Assembly (NCBI RefSeq): GCF_009727055.1
Contig: NC_052349.1
Location: 49,830,117 to 49,894,116 of the forward strand
DNA length: 64,000 bases
Reading direction: 5' to 3'
Source of the DNA: Benincasa hispida
Taxonomy: Eukaryota > Streptophyta > Magnoliopsida > Cucurbitales > Cucurbitaceae
In this document: piece by piece, positions 57,281-64,000 of the stretch
How positions within the stretch are numbered: the first letter of the stretch is position 1
Layout: every line of letters begins with the position of its first letter
The notes under the pieces: model-generated
Databases searched by the model: none
Told to the model about the DNA's origin: nothing
The model's input: only the letters and a program-made list of their open reading frames with translations
Program-made: the position numbers and the translations under genes

Positions 57281-57603
57281 CAGGGAAAAAACACTGCCAA
57301 GCAGTCACCCTGTGAAGTGGAAAGACGACGATAGAAGTTAGGAAGGAGCCTAGCAAGACCGATTCAAATGCAATAGAACCAAAGAAACCGTTGACGCAAA
57401 CTGAGTCAGAAGAGCCCGAGATTATGGAACCTAAAGTTGCAACCACCTCTAAGCCTCCAGACCATGGAACTGTGAAAGTCCAACTACCCTCATTCCTTCA
57501 AAGACTGAAAAAAAAGAAAAACGATGAAGGTCAGTATCATCGCTTCCTGGAAATATTAAAACAACTACACCTCAATATTCCATTTACAGAAGCGATATAG
57601 AAG
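57281..57603 (+). pseudogene. Athila-type gag C-terminal region
   Basis: The region parallels 11262-11510: a TGTGAAGTGGAAAGACG-type start, then SEEPEIMEPKVATTSKPPD and VQLPSFLQRLKKKKNDEGQ, leading to ILKQLHLNIPFTEAI. A stop at 57598 separates it from the protease frame. In Athila this linker joins gag to protease. Confidence 0.65.
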
Positions 57604-59340
57604 ATGCCAAAATATGCCAAGTTTTTGAAGGATATGGTGTCGATGAAAAGAAACACAGGAAAATTTTCCATGGTGGCATTAACACAAGAATCAAACACTA
57701 TAATCCCACCAAAGATGCGCGACCCAGTTAGCTTTATGATACACTACTCAATAGGAGGGATCTACATCGGTCAAGCATTATGTGATCTTAGGGCATGCAT
57801 AAATTTAATGCCCCTTTCAATCTTCAAACAATTGAATGTAGGACAGCTGACACCCACGGCGGTGACTCTCCAACTTGTAGACAGGTCCCTGGTACACCCT
57901 AAAGTAAAGTTGAAGGATGTCTTGGTCACAATATACAAATTCATTCTACATGCAGACTTCATCATTTTAGACTATGAAGTGGACAAAGATGTGCCAATCA
58001 TATTGGGACGACCATTCTTGTCCATTGGTCGTGTTCAAATAAATGTGCACAAAGGAGAGATCACGATGAGAATTTATGGAAAGAAGCTTTGGTTTAACAT
58101 CATCAAGGCAATAAAGTTTCCAAAAGATGACGGCCTATTAGATTTTAACGATGAACACACTTGTGATGAAGATTTGGAGTCCGAAGAAAAAGATGAAGAA
58201 AGAAAGGATGTGACAACATCCTTAGACACCTGCCATGTAATAACAGAGACTGTGAACAATGAAGAAAAGTTGAATCTGAATGAAGAGAGAAAAACACAGA
58301 AACCTTCCTTAGAGCAACCACATACCTTGGAGCTGAAAACTCTACCAAATCATTTGAACTACGTTTTCCTTGGCGAAGATGAAACCTTGGCAGTAATAAT
58401 ATCCTCTGCGTTACCGAAAGAAAAAGAAAATGTGCTGCTCAGTATTCTGAAGAAGTATATTAAAGCAATCGGATGGACGCTAGCAGATATAAGAGGTATT
58501 AGCCCGACATACTACATACACAGAATTCGACTCGAAGAAAACCAGAAAGACTCAATAGAGCCTCAATGTAGACTGAACCCTGCGATGAAAGAGGTTGTTA
58601 AAAAAGAGATCATTAAATGGTTAGACACCGACATCATATACCCTATCGCCAATAGCACGTGGGTTAGTCCCGTGCAATGCATTCCCAAGAAAGGCGGAAT
58701 GACAGTAGTACTGAATGTAAACAACGAATTAATCTCCATGAGGACCGTCACTGGCTGGCGGATTTGTATGGACTACCAGAAACTTAATGCGACAACTAAG
58801 AAAGATCATTTCCCTTTACCTTTCATTGATCAAATGCTCAATCGGCTAGTGGGGAATGACTATTTCTGTTTTCTTGATGGGTATGCGGGCTATAACCAAA
58901 TTATGATCGCACCAGAAGACCAAGAAAAAGACTACATTCACCTATCCATATGGAACGTTCGCTTTTCATTGCATGCCTTTTGGGTTATGTAATGCGCCAA
59001 GCAGTTTCAAAAGTGTATAATGGCAATCTTCTTCGAGTATCTTGAGGACTCGGTGGAAATATTTATGGACGATTTCTCAGTTTATGGGTAAACACATGAA
59101 GTTTGTCTGAAAAACTTGGAGAGGATACTATAAAGATGCGAAGAGACCAATCTGGTGCTGAATTGGGAGAAATGCCATTTCATGGTTGAAGAAAGAATTG
59201 TGCTCGGACACAAGGTTTCAAAGGAAGGGCTAGAGGTGGATAAAGAAAAAATTAGATCCATTGAAAAACTTCCACCTCCAGTAAATGTGAAGGCTTTAAG
59301 GAGTTTTCTTAGAACATATAGAGTTCTATAGACGATTTGT
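57604..59340 (+). pseudogene. Athila-type pol: protease and reverse transcriptase, one frameshift from intact to the RT core
   Basis: A 462-residue frame starts MPKYAKFLKDMVSMK. Protease: GGIYIGQALCDLRACINLMP (active-site region, residues ~50-70), VTLQLVDRSL and VPIILGRPFLSIGRVQINVH. A charged linker with ESEEKDEERKD follows. Reverse transcriptase begins with NPAMKEVVKKEIIKWLDTDI, STWVSPVQCIPKKGGMTVV, GWRICMDYQKLNATTKKDHF and the first catalytic Asp in FLDGYAGYNQI. A frameshift near 58990 moves the frame; the sequence then gives FQKCIMAIFFEYLEDSVEIF and the MDDFSVYG active site at 59062-59088. A stop at 59129 and others follow. The usual DLGAS of the protease is DLRAC, a substitution that probably harms it. 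The enzymes would process and copy the element RNA. Confidence 0.85.
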
Positions 59341-59865
59341 GAAGGACTTCTCAAAAATAGCTTGACCGTTGAATGCGTTGCTAGAAGCTGACAGACCTTT
59401 TGACTTTGACTCACAATGTCTCACCGCATTCAAAACACTGAAAGACGCATTGATTACAGCGCTTATTTTGATCGCACCCGACTGGACAAAGCCATTCGAG
59501 CTGATGTGCGATGCCAGCGGATATGCGATGGGGACAGTTTTAGCACAGAAGGAAAAGAAAATGTTACACCCCATCGCATATGCGAGCAGAACATTGAACT
59601 CCACCCAGGCGAACTACACCACCACAGAGAAGGAGCTTCTAGCGGTAATCTTTGTGATTGAAAAATTCAGACCTTACTTATTTGGATCCAAAGTTATAGT
59701 TCACACCGACCACTCGGCAATATGATATTTAATGACCAAAAAAGATGCGAAGCTGAGGCTAATCTGACGGGTTCTCCTACTCCAAGAATTCAATATGGAG
59801 ATAATTGACTGCAAGGGAATGAAGACCAGGTCGCTGACCATTTATCAAGGTTAGAGAATCTTGCA
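59341..59865 (+). pseudogene. Athila-type RNase H
   Basis: The frame reads FDFDSQCLTAFKTLKDALI, FELMCDASGYAMGTVLAQKE (first catalytic Asp in CDAS), HPIAYASRTLNSTQANYTTT, EKELLAVIFVIEKFRPYLFG (catalytic Glu in EKE) and VIVHTDHSAI (catalytic Asp in HTDH). A TGA at 59723 replaces the next codon, then YLMTKKDAKLRLI and the EFNMEIIDCKG tail appear with further stops. Apart from the stops, the catalytic set is still present. It removes the RNA strand during reverse transcription. Confidence 0.8.
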
Positions 59866-61230
59866 GTGGATTGCATTCAGTTGGAGGTGAACGCATCCTT
59901 CCCGGACGAGCAGTTGTTTAAAATTGAAGAACTACCCTGGTATGCAGATATTGTCAATTTCTTTGTCTGCAAACAATTTCCAGAAAATTTCACATCCCAC
60001 CAAAAGAAGCGGTTCATTCATGAATGTAAGTCCAACTACTGGGACGAGCCAAATATTTACAGAAGGGGACCAGACTAGATCTTGAAACTTTACTTCCACA
60101 TACTGCTTTTGAGTGCATACTTTTTCAATGTCATGACTCACCCTATGGAAGACATTTTGGGGGACAGCGCACATCAGCAAAAGTTTTGCAAAGCGGGTAT
60201 TACTGGCCAACTCTTTTTAAGGATGCACGAGACTATTCTATGAAATGCGATAAGTTCCAACGCACTGGAAACATTTCAAAGAAAAATGCGATGTCGATGA
60301 ACATCATATTAGAATTGGAACTTTTCGAGGTCTGGGGCATAGATTTCATGGGACGATTTCCACTGTCAAATGGTCATAAATACATTCTGTTGGCCGTCGA
60401 TTATGTTTACAAGTGGATTGAAGCAGTGTCATGCATCGCAAACAATGCGGCAAAAGTCTCCAATATCTTATAGAGAAACATCTTCACTCGTTTTGGCACC
60501 TCATGTGCCATAATAAGTGACGAAGGAACCCACTTTGTCAATCGTATCATTAACAAACTGCTGCTCAAATACAATGTCCATCATAAGATCGCCACCGCAT
60601 ATCACCCACAGACAAATGGACAATCCAAGGTTTCTAATAGAGAAATCCAGTTGATTTTAGAAAAGATGGTGAATCCCTCACAAAAGGACTGGGGCATGAA
60701 GCTTGATGATGCCTTGTGGGCATATAGAACTGCCTATAAAACACCCATAGGCATGTCCCCATATGCATTGGTATTTGGGAGGGCATGTCATCTGCCGCTG
60801 GAATTAGAGCATAAGGTGTTGTGGGCAGTGAAGAAGCTTAACTTTGACCTGAAGGCTGCAGGGGAGGAGAGAAAATTTCAGTTACTCGAGCTAGACGAAT
60901 GGAAACTACAGGCATATGAAAATGCCAAAATTTAAAAAAGAACGTACAAAGTGTTGCATGACAAGCGACTGTGTGAAAAAAATCTCCAGGTAGGTCAAAA
61001 GGTCTTACTGTTTAATTCTAGGCTACGACTCTTTCCGGGAAAATTGAATCGCGCTGGTCCGGACCATTCATAATCAAAGAAGTATTCCCGCACGGTGCAG
61101 TAGAATTAACAAACAAAGACGAGACCAACACATTTAAGGTAAATGGACAAAGAGGCAAGATGTATCATGGAGGAGATTTCCAATGTGAGAAAACCTCCAT
61201 GGACCTGAGGAAGCCAGAATGAAGAAGAAA
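59866..61230 (+). pseudogene. Athila-type integrase with catalytic Glu replaced
   Basis: After a linker (LPWYADIVNFFVCKQFPENF) and a stop at 60076 comes the zinc-binding part HDSPYGRHFGG ... MKCDKFQRTGN: both His are present but the second Cys is Phe. The core has VWGIDFMGRFPLSNGHKYIL (first Asp), a stop at 60471, [11 protein letters not shown] (second Asp), and [18 protein letters not shown], where the catalytic Glu of the family GQ-x-E-V-S-N-R-E is Lys. Then [20 protein letters not shown] and [20 protein letters not shown] follow, a strong Athila signature, to about 61200. Without the Glu it could not insert DNA. No chromodomain is seen. Confidence 0.85.
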
Positions 61231-61995
61231 AGTGTAGTCCCTGCGTTGATAAGCAACACACACTCATTAGGGACGAATCCTTTTTTTTAGTATCCTTTTG
61301 ATATTTTTCTTTCATGAATCTATCTTACTTTTTGCATGATCATTACTCTTTAGAATTGCCAACTCTTTCTTTCATACTTTTTATCCTCTTGATATTTATC
61401 ACTGATCGTAGTGAATGATTGCGATAGAGCAATGCAATAACCTCAAACACATGACCGGTTCGATCAGCCCATCGCAATCAAGGAATCAACCCACTGCAAG
61501 AAAGGATGCGATAAAAAATGATGCGGGCGACAAAGTAAATTTGAGGGCTGTATATTTCCTTGCTTCATCTTATTTCAATTTTGCACTTCTCGCATTTTAA
61601 TTTAATATTGCTAAATTCTACTATCGCATCTTGTTTAGTTTGACTCAATCTAGACTTTTTCATCACTATATTTAGTCACCGTAGTCACCCCGTACCAACT
61701 ATGACTTCAATGATGAAATTCATGCCTTCATTTCTTACCGCATGTACTAGAGTCAAATTAATTTCACGACAATCAATTCATGAAACATTTTTAAAATTTA
61801 GCAGTCTACCAGCTTTCTTTCAAAACGATTTTTATGAAATTTCCTAAGTCCATCGCATGACTTATTTCGTCTCTCAGCAATGAGGACATTGCTGTGTGTA
61901 AATTTGGGGGTGCTAGTAGTGCTATTTTCAACCTTGTTGCTTTTAGAAATTCAATAAAAAAAATTATTATTAACGTTGAAGATTGGATCCTGCTC

Positions 61996-62044
61996 GTAGT
62001 TGGATGTCCACATGACACCCGTGGGGGCAAGCCAAAATGAAGGT
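61996..62044 (+). repeat. Athila 3'-UTR 48 bp motif, copy 4
   Basis: The copy runs from GTAGTTGGATGTCCACATGA to GCAAGCCAAAATGAAGG. Confidence 0.85.
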
Positions 62045-62140
62045 GGGAATCGTGATTAACGTATAAACCAAGTGATCGCAACTCTGCTGCCAAATAAAGA
62101 GATGAGCATGAGTTTTGACTGAGAAAGAGTGCCTTGCTCA

Positions 62141-62189
62141 TAGTTGGATGTCCGCATGACACCCGTGGGGGCAAGCCAAAATGAAGGTT
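62141..62189 (+). repeat. Athila 3'-UTR 48 bp motif, copy 5
   Basis: The copy runs from TAGTTGGATGTCCGCATGAC to GCAAGCCAAAATGAAGG, 145 bases after copy 4. Confidence 0.85.
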
Positions 62190-62501
62190 GGGCACTTGAA
62201 TCAGCGCAAGATCATAAAACGAATATATGAATCACGCAAGGGCAAAATCACTTGGAACACCCCGATTGGAGAAAGTTTGAAATAAATCATGCGATGTCCT
62301 GGAAACGAGTAAAGTTTTTTTTAAGGTTAAACTTGCGGTTCCTAAAGATTAGAAATATTTTAGGAAGAGATCAAGATAGAAATTAAGAAGGCATTGGTTC
62401 ATGAAATTTGAATAAGGCACCTTGAGAAGTCTAGGTAGGGTAAAGGCGGTTGAATTTTTAAAGAAAATCTTTAGTTTATGCTTGAGGACAAGCATTGTTT
62501 T

Positions 62502-62514
62502 AAATTTGGGGGTG
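62502..62514 (+). other. Polypurine tract of the large Athila-type element
   Basis: AAATTTGGGGGTG stands directly before the 3' LTR start TGATAAC. Confidence 0.85.
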
Positions 62515-63308
62515 TGATAACTGGTAGAAATACAAGTTATTACAGCTCAAATAAGTAAAACAATGAGAGAATCCGAAAGTGCTGAACTGAAAAAAAATTG
62601 CGATCGCGAGCGCTCATCGCATAAAAGCAGTTAATTTACCTATTTTGTGCAGGTACAATGCGATGGCGCATATGAACTTACGATCCAAAGGCACAACGCG
62701 TCAGTGCGCTTGAAGATTGCAATCGCAAGTCATGCGATCGTGAGAAGTTTTTTAAAAAGGTGGCTGCATAAAGACCTCACATCAAGGCGACAACATAATA
62801 AATCATGATGGGATGGAAAGCTGATAACGGTTGATTCCGAATTTAGTTGACAAGCCGTTAAAAGCCACACTATAGCAAGTACACTCAACTTTTAGTGACT
62901 ATTAAACAGCGCAACAGAGTAGGGGAATTAATGCAGCCCATCATTGCAATCATTAGCAAGAAAAGCTACTTCACCTTGAAATCTATAAATATCGAAGGCC
63001 ACCAGAGAGAGGAGTTAGTTAGTTAGTCCATTCCCGTACATACTTATACACATACATAGAGGATGAAGAGAGCACAGAGTCGAGAGAAATCCGAGAGAAA
63101 TCATTCCTAGATAGATCGAGAGACTGTCGGAAAGTAATACAAAGGAGAGAGAGCCAACCCTTGCAAGAGCAAGAATCCACACTTAGAATAGAGTTGCCAC
63201 CACCTGGGCTTGTATCTCTCAAATCCATTTATTATTTTGTATTTAGTATTTTATTTGTAGAAAATTGAAATTTCATTTCAATCTATGTTTAATCTCTCCA
63301 TACCATAC
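62515..63308 (+). mobile_element. 3' LTR of the large Athila-type element, interrupted
   Basis: It matches the 5' LTR from 50375 closely up to CTCTCCATACC, then is broken by a Cop-D LTR. A TATA box is at 62984. About 80 bases present in the 5' LTR around 51075-51145 are missing here (near 63194). Confidence 0.87.
62984..62991 (+). promoter_or_regulatory. LTR TATA box
   Basis: TATAAATA in the same context as 50865. Confidence 0.6.
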
Positions 63309-64000
63309 TGAAGGATCTCATATCTAAGAGTTCTATGAGTGCGTTCGAATCGCTCCGATCTCACAGTGACCGAAATATAACATAAACATTCAACACATAC
63401 AGTTATGCAAATAAACTCTAATTAATGGCATGCTATGAACAACAAATTAACAAAGGGATAGAGTTCCATACCGGTTGAAGACAATATTCAATCTTCGGAA
63501 CTCCAACGCAGTGGAAAACCTGCACGCGATCTACCAACACCCAGCAGATACGTCGACTGCAGCAGCACGAACAACGCGAACTCATGACCACAAGGGGACA
63601 ACACCACCACTAAAGAGCCTCGGGTATTCTCGGAGTGAAAAACTAAAGGGTGGGCTTTGGTGAATTTGGGAGAGGAAGGAGGAAACACAAATCATGTAGT
63701 CGATAAGCAAGTGGGAGGGAAAACGACGCTATCGCATAGCAGAAGTGCTTATCGTTTAGGAGAAGCTACATGATCATGTAGGATTTACTGAACGAACGTT
63801 TAGGAAAAGGTACACGATTGTTTAGTAAAACCGACATACTATATGATCGTTTAGAGAAGCTATCCGATCGTGTAGGAAATAGCGTGCGATCGTTTAGGCA
63901 CAAGGAGCTATCGTATAGTCTCTTGAAATGCTTAACAGATCATTTTGCTTTCTACCAATGCGCCTCTCACTTTTCTCTTCTGGCGATTGAACGATGGGTG
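63309..64000 (-). mobile_element. Copia LTR (Cop-D type), reverse orientation, running off the window
   Basis: The minus-strand LTR end (GAGATCCTTCA) lies at 63309 and the sequence follows the Cop-D solo LTR at 29917 in the same orientation. CGATCG/CGATTGTTTAG motifs occur at 63720-63930. The likely left TSD copy is CATAC (63304-63308). The rest lies beyond 64000. Confidence 0.8.

Larger units (their letters stand above)
61231..62514 (+). mobile_element. 3' untranslated region of the large Athila-type element
   Basis: No coding domain is found. It contains the CATTAGGGACGAATCC block also at 36777, two copies of the 48 bp motif (61996, 62141), the hairpin ATGCTTG-AGGA-CAAGCAT (62478-62495) and the PPT. 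An Athila env-like ORF would be expected here in some family members but none is seen. Confidence 0.7.

Overview
The window is nuclear DNA of a flowering plant, most likely a eudicot. It is AT-rich, carries one intron-split gene ending at the left edge, and the rest is nested plant LTR retrotransposons with Ty1/copia and Ty3/gypsy (Athila-type) signatures. Several LTR types remind me of cucurbit genomes, but this is recall and not proof. There is no bacterial, organellar or viral gene content.

Layout. (1) 1-3540: the 5' part of a host gene on the minus strand, five coding exons of the cohesin loader SCC2 (Nipped-B/NIPBL family), running off the left edge. (2) 3.7-4.8 kb: a palindromic MITE-like stretch and a dead RNase H-like fragment. 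(3) 4.7-11.7 kb: Ty3/gypsy LTRs, including an Athila-type solo LTR with a perfect target-site duplication (TSD), and a gag-protease fragment. (4) 11.7-20.5 kb: copia LTRs (here called Cop-A, Cop-C), an LTR of a third type (LTR-B) and another Athila-type solo LTR, nested in each other. (5) 21-29.6 kb: an Athila-like LTR pair around a sequence gap, then a non-autonomous gypsy-type element carrying a 'putative plant transposon protein' domain. (6) 29.6-41.7 kb: Cop-A LTR pieces with a Cop-D solo LTR inside, a 1.2 kb inverted repeat around a gap, and an Athila deletion derivative sitting inside a copia pol gene. (7) 41.7-50.2 kb: an LTR-B element in reverse orientation, hosting a Cop-C solo LTR (which holds a Cassandra-like TRIM with a 5S rRNA domain), a 2.9 kb gypsy solo LTR with a minisatellite, and a hAT-type MITE. 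(8) 50.4-63.3 kb: a large, decayed Athila-type element with both LTRs, primer-binding site (PBS), gag, protease, RT, RNase H, integrase and polypurine tract (PPT), broken by a Cop-C copia remnant in gag and by a Cop-D LTR in its 3' LTR.

Every retrotransposon protein is interrupted by stops, frameshifts, deletions or lost catalytic residues, so none looks autonomous. Nesting and exact TSDs let the order of insertions be read. Two junctions made of paired Nextera/Tn5 mosaic ends, a one-base N inside a 217 bp duplication, and an inverted repeat centred on a gap show that parts of the repeat structure are assembly artefacts.

The most interesting unexplained signals are RNA-like hairpins flanking the PPT of the Athila elements, whose stems keep pairing through compensatory changes, a ~48 bp motif usually present twice in their 3' untranslated region, and CGATCG palindrome arrays shared by different copia LTR families.
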